From Hyphomicrobiales bacterium (GTDB taxonomy: Bacteria; Pseudomonadota; Alphaproteobacteria; Rhizobiales; Beijerinckiaceae), in NCBI GenBank assembly GCA_900473415.1, contig UCLR01000049.1:1-40839 (forward strand): 40,839 nt of DNA, in the 5' to 3' direction. The notes under the pieces are model-generated. The model saw nothing but the letters and a program-made list of their open reading frames with translations. It searched no databases and was not told the origin of the DNA. The position numbers and the translations under genes were made by a program. Positions within the stretch are counted from its first letter, which is position 1. The number at the start of each line of letters is the position of its first letter. Positions 34,134 through 40,839 of the stretch are shown piece by piece.

Positions 34134-34543
34134 CAGGTCTCCGGCAGGACGAAGCGGTGACGCTGCGCAGGGTCGGGAAGCCCGCAAACGTCCTTTCGGC
34201 CGAAGAGGCGGTAGCGGTTGCGCGCGATGCGGTCGTAGAGCCAGTCGCGCACAGCCCTCGGTAGTACCCGGCCGAGCTTCAGCAGTCGTGCCGGACCGCT
34301 GAGATGCTCGACGAGCGCGAGCACGCCATCGGATTTTGGCCAGGCCCTGCCGCCATCGACGAACAGGAAGGTCTCTGGATCATCGGGGTCGATGCCGTAT
34401 CGCTTTGCCAGCGCGCGCCCTTCGGGAGACTGGATCGCCACGAAGCGGATCGCATGGTCGCGCTCGTGCTTCAGCGCATATTGAACGCTGCCGGAACAGA
34501 GCGCGCAGGCGCCGTCATAGAGCCAGATGGACGCGTCTGCCAT
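34133..34543 (-). CDS. DCC-family thiol-disulfide oxidoreductase-like protein (DUF393)
   Basis: This 136-residue protein has the family-defining DxxCxxC motif near its N-terminus: YDGACALC (Asp10, Cys13, Cys16). Later blocks, FVAIQSPEGRALA, FLFVDGGRAWPKSDGVL and YRLFGRKDVCGLPDP, complete the DCC family pattern. The family is thought to be thioredoxin-like from its CxxC motif, but no reaction is proven. It is the first gene of a two-gene unit with the DUF4166 protein, and the pairing suggests a shared pathway. No membrane segment or signal peptide is seen. Confidence 0.92.
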   Translation of the reverse strand: MADASIWLYDGACALCSGSVQYALKHERDHAIRFVAIQSPEGRALAKRYGIDPDDPETFLFVDGGRAWPKSDGVLALVEHLSGPARLLKLGRVLPRAVRDWLYDRIARNRYRLFGRKDVCGLPDPAQRHRFVLPET

Positions 34544-34637
34544 GCCATTCTCCGTCGGCCGATCAGCACCATCATCCGCACCGTGCGGAAAACATCAATG
34601 CGGTCCGGCGCGGCCGGTCAACGCTACAGAGGTCGGA

Positions 34638-36014
34638 TCAGGCAGCCTTCAGCTTGGCCAGGAACTTGGTGACGAGATCGCCGATCATCCCCGCCGACGT
34701 CTCGACCTGGACGGCGGCGCCGTCGAGTTCGGCCGACCGGCGTGCCACTTCGACGATCGCGGCGCGTGCGGCCTGGGCGGACTGTACGCCCTCATGGGTT
34801 CGCGTAGCCGCCCGCTGGGCGTTGATGGCCATCTCGCTCGTCGCATTGGATTGTTCGCTCACCGTCTGCGCGATGGAGCGGGCAGCGTCCTCCAGCCGGC
34901 TGATCGTGCCACCGATCGAGCCGACATGGGCGACGCAGGACTGCGTCGCGGCCTGCACCTGCGCGATCTGCGTCGAGATTTCGGCCGTGGCGCTCGCCGT
35001 TTGGTTCGCGAGGCTCTTGACCTCACCGGCCACGACGGCGAAGCCCAGCCCCGCCTCACCGGCGCGGGCGGCTTCGATTGTCGCATTCAGCGCGAGCAGG
35101 TTGGTCTTGTTGGCGATCTCCTGAATGAGCGTGACGATGGAGCCGATCCGCCCCGCTGCTTCGGCCAGGACGCCGATCGCATCAGTGACCGCAGCGCGGT
35201 CTTCGACCGCTTGTCCAGTTACCGACAAAGCTTGCTGCGACTCGTTGCTGACATGCCGTAAGGCGTCGGCCAAGTCTTCGGTTGATACGACCGTGCGTTC
35301 GATCCGGGTCACGCAATCGCGCGCTGCGCTTTCTGCGGCGATCGCCTGGTGATCGGCTTGCTCGCTGCATTCGACGCTCGCCGTCGAATAGGAGCGCAAT
35401 GCCGAGGCGGCGGCTTCAAGCCGTTCCGCCAGTGAAGCGACATCGTTTTGAAAGGCTGCCGAGTTCGCCTGAAGCGCCTGCTCGCGCTGCTGCAGTTCAA
35501 TGCGCGTCGCACGCTGAAAGCAGGAGGTTGCGGCGAGCGCGTCGCTCAGCAAGAGCTTGGTGAGGGCGGCGCAATCCGCGACTGCTTGCTTGGTGCGGAG
35601 GCGCCGGCTCTTGAGTATGGCGGCGAAGAGTGGCTCGATCATGCGCAACGAGGTTCCGAGACGCGTGCGCACACCCATGGTGTGTCCCGTTTCGGTCGCA
35701 GCGGCGGTCATCAGAGCATCCGCGTAATCCTGGTCGAAGGCCGCGGCGAAGAGAATCTCGAAATGCCGGGCCTCGGCGTCGACGATCGCATCGCGCTTGT
35801 GCGCGACATGGGCTTGGAGTTCGGTGACCGAACGCTCGAGATGGTCGCAATACGCATGTGTGGCATTGCGAACCTGGGCCATTGCCAGGGGTAGCAAGGC
35901 ACGAGCGACTTCGTTTGACCGCTCGGTCACGCCGCCGGCCACCATGAGCTTCTGGATGCCGGCCACGGTGATTGTCACGGGGGCCGGCGCGCTGACGTCA
36001 GGATCGGTAGCCAC
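34638..36014 (-). CDS. Soluble methyl-accepting chemotaxis protein with protoglobin-like sensor
   Basis: The 458-residue receptor lacks any membrane segment, so it is cytoplasmic. The C-terminal half is a coiled-coil signalling domain with the conserved hairpin tip EIANKTNLLALNATIEAARA (299-318) followed by GLGFAVVAGEVKSLANQTA. The N-terminal part, about residues 15-170, resembles a globin-coupled sensor (protoglobin). In particular HFEILFAAAFDQDYADALMT leads to ETGHTMGVRTRLG, where His111 lies where protoglobins have the haem-binding His. The usual RWYIxxY block is degraded here, so haem binding is uncertain. No other chemotaxis genes are nearby. It could sense oxygen or redox state, or simply be a degenerate globin fold. 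Confidence 0.88.
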   Translation of the reverse strand: MATDPDVSAPAPVTITVAGIQKLMVAGGVTERSNEVARALLPLAMAQVRNATHAYCDHLERSVTELQAHVAHKRDAIVDAEARHFEILFAAAFDQDYADALMTAAATETGHTMGVRTRLGTSLRMIEPLFAAILKSRRLRTKQAVADCAALTKLLLSDALAATSCFQRATRIELQQREQALQANSAAFQNDVASLAERLEAAASALRSYSTASVECSEQADHQAIAAESAARDCVTRIERTVVSTEDLADALRHVSNESQQALSVTGQAVEDRAAVTDAIGVLAEAAGRIGSIVTLIQEIANKTNLLALNATIEAARAGEAGLGFAVVAGEVKSLANQTASATAEISTQIAQVQAATQSCVAHVGSIGGTISRLEDAARSIAQTVSEQSNATSEMAINAQRAATRTHEGVQSAQAARAAIVEVARRSAELDGAAVQVETSAGMIGDLVTKFLAKLKAA

Positions 36015-36151
36015 GAAGTCTCGAGCCTGCTGGATGCAGTGCTCGAAAATCTAGCACGAAGACCTTAAGATTTTTTGTCGCTCAAGAAATAGGCAGGGCG
36101 CCGGCCCAAATGCTCCGGGTCAATAGACGCCTCGCTTCCCGACGCGGCTAA

Positions 36152-37390
36152 TCAGGCCGCGTCGAGGCCGTAGAGCGAGTGCAGCGTGCGGACCGCGAGC
36201 TCGGTGTAGGCGGCGTCGATCAGCACCGAGAACTTGATCTCGGAAGTGGTGATGGCGCGGATGTTGATGCCCTTCTCGGCCAGCGCCCGGAACGCGCGGG
36301 CCGCGACGCCGGCATGCGAGCGCATGCCGATGCCGATCGCCGAGATCTTCACCACGTCGGTCGCGCCCTGAATCTCCTGATAGGCGATCACGTCGTGCTT
36401 GCTCTCGAGCAGCGTCTTGGCGCGCTCGTAGTCGGCCGTGGGTACGGTAAAGGTGATGTCGGTCGTCGCCTGGTCGTCCGAGACGACCTGGATGATCATG
36501 TCGACATTGATGTTGGCATCGGCGAGCGGGCCGAAGATCGCCGCCGCGACGCCGGGCTTGTCGGCCACGCGCCGGAGGGTGATCTGGGCTTCGTCCCGGG
36601 AGAAGGCGATGCCGGTGACGATCTGCTGTTCCACGATGTCGTCCTCGTCGCAGATGAGGGTGCCAAGTTTCGGATTGTCGGGGTCGTCGAAGGAAGAACG
36701 CACATAGGTCGGCACGCGCTGGGTCATGGCGATCTCGACCGAGCGCACCTGCAGCACCTTGGAGCCGAGCGAAGCCATCTCCAGCATCTCCTCGAAGGAG
36801 ACCTTGTCCATGCGCTTCGCCTTGGGCACCACGCGTGGGTCGGTGGTGTAGACGCCGTCGACATCAGTGTAGATGTCGCAGCGATCGGCCTTCAGGCCGG
36901 CCGCAAGCGCGACTGCGCTGGTGTCCGAGCCGCCGCGGCCGAGCGTGACGATACGGTGGCTCTGGGCGTGCAGGCCCTGGAAGCCGGAGCAGACCGCGAT
37001 CTCGCGATTGCGGTCGAAGCCGGCGAGGATGCCGGCGCCATCCACGCTTTCGATGCGCGAGGAGCCATGCGCATCCGAGCCGTAGAGCGGGATCTGCCAG
37101 CCCTGCCAGGAGCGCGCCGGCAGCCCCATCGACTGCAGCGCGATCGCCATCAGCCCGGAGGTGACCTGCTCGCCCGAGGCAACGACCGTGTCGTACTCCG
37201 CCTGGTCGAACAGGGGCGAAGCCTCCTTGCACCAGGCGACGAGCTCGTTGGTCTTGCCGGACATGGCGGAAACCACGACCGCGACCTCGTTGCCGGCGTC
37301 GAACTCGCGTTTGACGTGCCGCGCCGCGTTCTTGATGCGCTCGACATTGGCGACTGAGGTGCCGCCGAATTTCATCACCAGACGGGCCAT
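36152..37390 (-). CDS. lysC: Aspartate kinase (aspartokinase), ACT-domain regulated
   Basis: The enzyme phosphorylates L-aspartate, the first step towards lysine, threonine and methionine. The 412-residue protein starts MARLVMKFGGTSVA, the kinase signature, then SGEQVTSGLMA, TLGRGGSDTSAVALA and the D-DGVYTTDPRVV block. Two C-terminal ACT domains (about 265-412) would bind the feedback inhibitors lysine and threonine. The start ATG is at 37390; the frame runs on far upstream across ubiG but only as a shadow. It diverges from ubiG, an arrangement conserved in many Hyphomicrobiales. No leader peptide or lysine riboswitch is seen in the 144-base gap. Confidence 0.96.
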   Translation of the reverse strand: MARLVMKFGGTSVANVERIKNAARHVKREFDAGNEVAVVVSAMSGKTNELVAWCKEASPLFDQAEYDTVVASGEQVTSGLMAIALQSMGLPARSWQGWQIPLYGSDAHGSSRIESVDGAGILAGFDRNREIAVCSGFQGLHAQSHRIVTLGRGGSDTSAVALAAGLKADRCDIYTDVDGVYTTDPRVVPKAKRMDKVSFEEMLEMASLGSKVLQVRSVEIAMTQRVPTYVRSSFDDPDNPKLGTLICDEDDIVEQQIVTGIAFSRDEAQITLRRVADKPGVAAAIFGPLADANINVDMIIQVVSDDQATTDITFTVPTADYERAKTLLESKHDVIAYQEIQGATDVVKISAIGIGMRSHAGVAARAFRALAEKGINIRAITTSEIKFSVLIDAAYTELAVRTLHSLYGLDAA

Positions 37391-37534
37391 GACGGGTCTT
37401 TGAGGCTCTCTATAGCTCTCCCCGGTCGCGAAGCCGGGTCGAAAGGTCGCCCTCGCACTGGCGGCGGGGCGGGTGTAGATGACGGGCAGCAGGCGCGGTG
37501 TCAATGCGGCGTCGCATAAACGAAGGACCCCACT

Positions 37535-38290
37535 ATGGCGGCTGCGACCGAACGCACAGGCTCGACGATCGACCCGGCCGAGGTCGCGCGCTTCGACGCC
37601 ATCGCGCGCGACTGGTGGGATCCGAAGGGGCCGATGGCCGTCCTGCACAAGTTCAATCCGGTCCGTCTCGCCTTTGTCCGTGACGAGGCCTGCGCGCATT
37701 TCGGTCGCGATCCGAAGCAGATGAAAGCGCTGGCGGGCCTGAGCCTCGTCGATATCGGTTGCGGCGGCGGCGTGCTGTCGGAGCCGCTGGCGCGGCTGGG
37801 CGCCGAGGTCACCGGGCTCGATCCGGCGCCGACCAACATCGCCGTCGCTAGCGCCCATGCCGAAAAGGGCGGAGTCGCCATCGACTATCGCGAGGAGACG
37901 ATCGAGGCAGTCGTCGCCTCCGGCAAGCGCTTCGACATCGTACTGGCGATGGAGGTCGTCGAGCATGTCGCCGATGTCGAGGCCTTCGTTGCGGCCTGCT
38001 GCGCGGCCGTGAAGCCCGATGGCCTGCTCGTGATGGCGACGCTCAACCGGACGCTGAAATCCTATGCACTCGCCATCGTCGGGGCAGAATACGTGCTGCG
38101 CTGGTTGCCGCGGGGCACCCATGATTGGGAGAAGTTCGTGACGCCGGCCGAGCTCGGCAACGCGATCGAGGCCAACGGCTTTACGGTGGGAACGCAAACC
38201 GGCGTGGTCTATAATCCCCTGACCGCGCGCTGGAGCGCTGCGCGCGACATGGATGTGAACTATATGCTCGCCGCCAGCCGGCGCGCCTGA
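37535..38290 (+). CDS. ubiG: Ubiquinone biosynthesis O-methyltransferase UbiG
   Basis: UbiG performs both O-methylations in ubiquinone synthesis, using SAM, at the inner face of the membrane. The 251-residue protein has the N-terminal family block FDAIARDWWDPKGPMAVLHK. Motif I DIGCGGGVLSEPLARLG, LAMEVVEHV and the UbiG-specific YALAIVGAEYVLRWLPRGTHDW follow. Length and motif order are normal. The start follows a GGACCC-rich leader with a modest ribosome site. It is divergent from lysC and convergent with the small membrane-protein gene. Confidence 0.95.
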   Translation: MAAATERTGSTIDPAEVARFDAIARDWWDPKGPMAVLHKFNPVRLAFVRDEACAHFGRDPKQMKALAGLSLVDIGCGGGVLSEPLARLGAEVTGLDPAPTNIAVASAHAEKGGVAIDYREETIEAVVASGKRFDIVLAMEVVEHVADVEAFVAACCAAVKPDGLLVMATLNRTLKSYALAIVGAEYVLRWLPRGTHDWEKFVTPAELGNAIEANGFTVGTQTGVVYNPLTARWSAARDMDVNYMLAASRRA

Positions 38291-38300
38291 AGCCGCACGG

Positions 38301-38603
38301 CTACGGCCGGAAGATCGCTGCAAGGACGAGAAGCCCCAGGCCACTGGCGAGGGCGATCGCGGCGCGCAGCGCGTTTGGGTCTATCCGCGTCGGGATACCG
38401 AAGCGGTGCCAGGCCCAGGCGCCGGCGAAGCCGCCGATCACGATCCACGCGGCATTGAACATGATGCCGAAGCCGCCATCGCCCAGCAGCATGTCGGCAA
38501 CCCAGCCGAACAGCAGCGCGGCGAGCACGATCATCGTCGTGACGAGGATGATGGACAGGAACGGCAGGTCCGGCAGGCCGACCATCGTCAGCAGGCTGCG
38601 CAT
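38301..38603 (-). CDS. Small integral membrane protein, unknown function
   Basis: The 100-residue protein has about three hydrophobic segments: roughly 14-36 (FLSIILVTTMIVLAALLFGW), 45-65 (GIMFNAAWIVIGGFAGAW) and 80-97 (RAAIALASGLGLLVLAAI). The start at 38603 has a strong GGAGGAAA ribosome site 5-12 bases upstream, which separates the real gene from the longer open frame. Its middle segment is loosely like YeaQ/YmgE-type small membrane proteins, but I would not assign it. It lies between ubiG, which it faces, and ccr, which it diverges from. The 208-base gap to ccr probably holds both promoters. Confidence 0.75.
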   Translation of the reverse strand: MRSLLTMVGLPDLPFLSIILVTTMIVLAALLFGWVADMLLGDGGFGIMFNAAWIVIGGFAGAWAWHRFGIPTRIDPNALRAAIALASGLGLLVLAAIFRP

Positions 38604-38811
38604 CGCGTTTCCTCCGGGGGCGGGACGGCAGGATCGCGTGAAAGCGTGAAGAAAGCGCAAGCGGAACCGGGAGGTTATCGGTCGCGTTTTGCAACGCAAT
38701 GTGATTCTTTCGGGGAATGGCGCGGTGCAGCATATGGTGCATGATCGTCATCCGGATCCGCCAGCGAGCGTGCAGACGTCGGAAGGGCGGACCAGCGCAG
38801 GGGAGACGACC

Positions 38812-40083
38812 ATGTTGAAGTCGCAGGCTGCCGCAACACCGCTCAAGGACCTCTACGAACTCGACGAACTGCCGCCGCTCGGCCATGTCCCGGCTACGAT
38901 GTATGCCTGGGCAATCCGGCGCGAGCGCCACGGCCCGCCGCAGGAAAGCTTCCAGGTCGAGGTCGTGCCGACCTGGCCGGTCGGCGAGGAGGAGGTTCTG
39001 CTCCTCGTGATGGCCGGCGGCGTCAACTACAACGGCATCTGGGCTGGGCTCGGCCAGCCGATCTCTCCCTTCGATGTCCACAAAGCGCCGTTCCATGTCG
39101 CGGGCTCGGACTGCGCTGGCATCGTCTGGGCGGTCGGCTCCAAGGTGAAGCGCTGGAAGGTCGGCGACGAGGTCATCGTCCACTGCAACCAGGACGATGG
39201 CGACGACGAGGAATGCAATGGCGGTGACCCGATGTTTTCGGCGAGCCAGCGCATCTGGGGGTACGAGACGCCGGACGGCTCCTTCGCGCAGTTCTGCCGG
39301 GTGCAGTCCCGCCAGCTCATGCTGAAGCCGAAGCACCTCTCCTGGGAGGAATCGGCCTGCTACACGCTGACGCTGGCGACCGCCTACCGCATGCTTTTCG
39401 GCCACCCGCCGCACACCATCAAACCGGGCGACAATGTGCTGGTATGGGGCGCCTCCGGCGGGCTCGGCGTCTTCGGCGTGCAGCTCTGCGCGGCCTCCGG
39501 CGCCAACCCGATCGGCGTGATCTCGGACGAGACCAAGCGTGACTATGTGCTCGGCCTCGGCGCCAAGGGCGTCATCAACCGCAAGGAGTTCAACTGCTGG
39601 GGCCAGATGCCCAAGGTCAATTCGCCGGAATATGTCGAATGGACCAAGGAAGCCCGCCGCTTCGGCAAGGCGATCTGGGACATCACCGGCAAGAAGGATG
39701 TCGATATCGTGTTCGAGCATCCCGGCGAGGTGACCTTCCCGGTCTCCTGCCTGGTCGCCAAGCGCGGGGGCATGGTGGTTTTCTGCGCCGGCACCTCGGG
39801 CTTTAACCTGACCTTTGACGCCCGCTATGTCTGGATGCGACAGAAGCGCGTCCAGGGCTCGCATTTCGCCCATCTGAAGCAGGCGAGCGCCGCCAACCAG
39901 TTCGTGCTCGACCGGCGCATCGACCCCTGCATGTCGGAGGTCTTCTCGTGGGAGCAGATCCCGCTGGCGCACCACAAGATGTGGAGGAACGAGCACCAGC
40001 CCGGCAACATGGCGGTGCTCGTGTATGCGCCGCGAACGGGGCTGCGCACCTTCGACGACGTCGCCGAGGCGCTGGGCGGATAG
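38812..40083 (+). CDS. ccr: Crotonyl-CoA carboxylase/reductase
   Basis: The enzyme reductively carboxylates crotonyl-CoA with NADPH and CO2 to ethylmalonyl-CoA, the key step of the ethylmalonyl-CoA pathway for acetyl-CoA assimilation. The 423-residue MDR-fold protein has the Ccr-specific opening LYELDELPPLGHVPATMYAW, GGVNYNGIWAGLG and HVAGSDCAGIVWAVG. The cofactor site is VWGASGGLGVFGVQL, followed by FEHPGEVTFPVSCLVAKRGG. The C-terminal His-rich LAHHKMWRNEHQPGNMAVL is also characteristic. The ATG at 38812 has AGGGGAGA upstream; earlier in-frame codons lack similarity. Ordinary quinone reductases are shorter and lack these blocks. No other pathway gene is adjacent. Confidence 0.96.
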   Translation: MLKSQAAATPLKDLYELDELPPLGHVPATMYAWAIRRERHGPPQESFQVEVVPTWPVGEEEVLLLVMAGGVNYNGIWAGLGQPISPFDVHKAPFHVAGSDCAGIVWAVGSKVKRWKVGDEVIVHCNQDDGDDEECNGGDPMFSASQRIWGYETPDGSFAQFCRVQSRQLMLKPKHLSWEESACYTLTLATAYRMLFGHPPHTIKPGDNVLVWGASGGLGVFGVQLCAASGANPIGVISDETKRDYVLGLGAKGVINRKEFNCWGQMPKVNSPEYVEWTKEARRFGKAIWDITGKKDVDIVFEHPGEVTFPVSCLVAKRGGMVVFCAGTSGFNLTFDARYVWMRQKRVQGSHFAHLKQASAANQFVLDRRIDPCMSEVFSWEQIPLAHHKMWRNEHQPGNMAVLVYAPRTGLRTFDDVAEALGG

Positions 40084-40095
40084 CGGGTCGAATCC

Positions 40096-40148
40096 GATTG
40101 GAAAACGGGATCGGTTTTCTGATAGACTGATTGCAAAATAAGATCAGT
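40096..40148. promoter_or_regulatory. Two direct repeats in the ccr-GST gap (candidate operator)
   Basis: GATTGGAAAACGGGATCGGT (40096-40115) and GATTGCAAAATAAGATCAGT (40129-40148) match at 15 of 20 positions and start 33 bases apart, about three helical turns. The first also contains an inverted repeat, GAAAAC (40101-40106) with GTTTTC (40114-40119). The second ends just before the GST ribosome site. This suggests regulator binding at the GST promoter, or a weak ccr terminator. Confidence 0.45.
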
Positions 40149-40161
40149 CAGGAGGAAAGCC

Positions 40162-40821
40162 ATGCCGCTGACGCTTTTTGCGCACCCGTTCTCGTCCTAC
40201 TGCCAGAAGGTGCTGACGGCACTCTACGAGAACGCCACACCTTTCACCTTTCGCATGCTCGGCCCGGAGGACCCCGAGGCTGGTGCGGAGTGGGCCGCGC
40301 TGTGGCCGATGAAGCGGATGCCGGTGCTCGTCGACGAGGGGCGGCCGGTCTTCGAGTCGAGCGTCATCATCGAGCATCTCGGGCTATTCCATCCAGGGCC
40401 GGTGCGGCTGGTGCCGGCCGATCCGAAGGTGGCGCTCGAGACCCGAATTATGGACCGCTTCTTCGACAACTATGTCATGACGCCGATGCAGAAGATCGTG
40501 CTCGATCACCTGCGGCCGGCCGGCGAGCGCGATCCCTATGGCGTGGCGCAGGCACGGGAGCAGCTCGACAACGCCTATCGTTTGCTCGACCGGACGCTTG
40601 CCGAGCGTGAGTGGGCCAGCGGCGACATGTTCACGCTGGCCGATTGCGCTGCTGGGCCTTCGTTGTTCTACGCGGACTGGGTCCATGAGATCGAGACGGC
40701 CTTCGGGCATGTCCGCGCCTATCGCGCCCGCCTTCTGGCCCGGCCTGCGTTCGCGCGTGCAGTCGATGAGGCGCGGCCTTATCGCAAGCTCTTCCCGCCG
40801 GGGGCTCCCGATCGCGACTAG
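40162..40821 (+). CDS. Glutathione S-transferase family protein
   Basis: The 219-residue protein has an N-terminal thioredoxin-like domain (about 1-80), FAHPFSSYCQKVLTALYE, with Ser/Cys at the usual active-site region. The glutathione-binding block MPVLVDEGRPVFESSVIIEHL follows, with the conserved cis-Pro and Glu-Ser. An all-helical C-terminal domain with FTLADCAAGPSLFYADW completes the fold. It probably conjugates or reduces substrates with glutathione in the cytoplasm; the substrate is unknown. The start has a very good ribosome site (GGAGGAAA). Paired direct repeats just upstream suggest regulation. The window ends 18 bases after its stop. Confidence 0.92.
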   Translation: MPLTLFAHPFSSYCQKVLTALYENATPFTFRMLGPEDPEAGAEWAALWPMKRMPVLVDEGRPVFESSVIIEHLGLFHPGPVRLVPADPKVALETRIMDRFFDNYVMTPMQKIVLDHLRPAGERDPYGVAQAREQLDNAYRLLDRTLAEREWASGDMFTLADCAAGPSLFYADWVHEIETAFGHVRAYRARLLARPAFARAVDEARPYRKLFPPGAPDRD

Positions 40822-40839
40822 GGTCTGTACTCATCGTGA

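Noticed and set aside
36055..36151. Rho-independent terminator after lysC
   Set aside because: GGGC-CGGC-GCCC is only a 4-bp stem and the following T-rich stretch is too distant.
37391..37534. Lysine riboswitch or leader peptide before lysC
   Set aside because: No L-box motifs or lysine-rich short frame are visible.
37391..38344. Upstream extension of the lysC frame to 730 residues, and a 578-codon minus frame over ccr
   Set aside because: Both are antisense shadows of ubiG and ccr in GC-rich DNA, with no family motifs; MKFGGTSVA fixes the lysC start.

Overview
The window looks like a chromosomal segment of a GC-rich alphaproteobacterium of the order Hyphomicrobiales (Rhizobiales). Bosea or a close relative is my best guess. 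The evidence is gene content: divergent lysC/ubiG, a riboswitch-led thiOSGE operon, a crotonyl-CoA carboxylase/reductase, DCC and DUF4166 proteins, and an L-arabinose 1-dehydrogenase very like the Azospirillum enzyme. The genus is an inference from memory of these families, not from a search.

Layout. (1) Positions 227-9778 are a sugar-utilisation locus. A LacI-type regulator, a binding protein, two permeases, a cytoplasmic GH127 beta-L-arabinofuranosidase and an ATPase lie on the minus strand. An L-arabinose/D-galactose 1-dehydrogenase and an aldose 1-epimerase diverge on the plus strand. Two GAGAAACC-type LacI operators sit in the divergent gap. The genes together suggest import of an arabinofuranosyl glycan, intracellular release of L-arabinose, anomer interconversion and oxidation to the lactone. 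(2) Positions 9779-14660 are a decaying accessory patch: an autotransporter gene with an internal deletion and frameshift, a second fragment of the same family, a frameshifted ScpB remnant, a small membrane-protein gene and copies of a GCGGAC-bearing repeat. (3) Positions 14661-20240 carry a class A penicillin-binding protein, a small hypothetical gene, SelO and an orphan O-methyltransferase. (4) Positions 20241-21092 are non-coding debris next to tRNA-Ser(GCU). (5) Positions 21382-24145 hold a TPP riboswitch and thiO-thiS-thiG-thiE. (6) Positions 24277-32454 hold a SelW-like Rdx protein, an M32 carboxypeptidase, an old-yellow-enzyme oxidoreductase and a MarR/adaptor/RND efflux operon. (7) Positions 32463-40821 hold a coupled DUF4166-DCC pair, a soluble chemoreceptor with a protoglobin-like sensor, lysC and ubiG, a small membrane protein, ccr and a glutathione S-transferase.

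Two kinds of dispersed non-coding repeat recur: large palindromes with GGATCCATGCC/CGTCATTCCGG arms, and degenerate arrays with GCGGAC cores. No CRISPR array, intact insertion sequence, prophage or obvious defence system is visible. The least explained items are the DCC-DUF4166 pair, the protoglobin-like chemoreceptor, the double-operator arabinoside locus and the repeat-flanked autotransporter wreckage. None of them amounts to clear proof of a new system.
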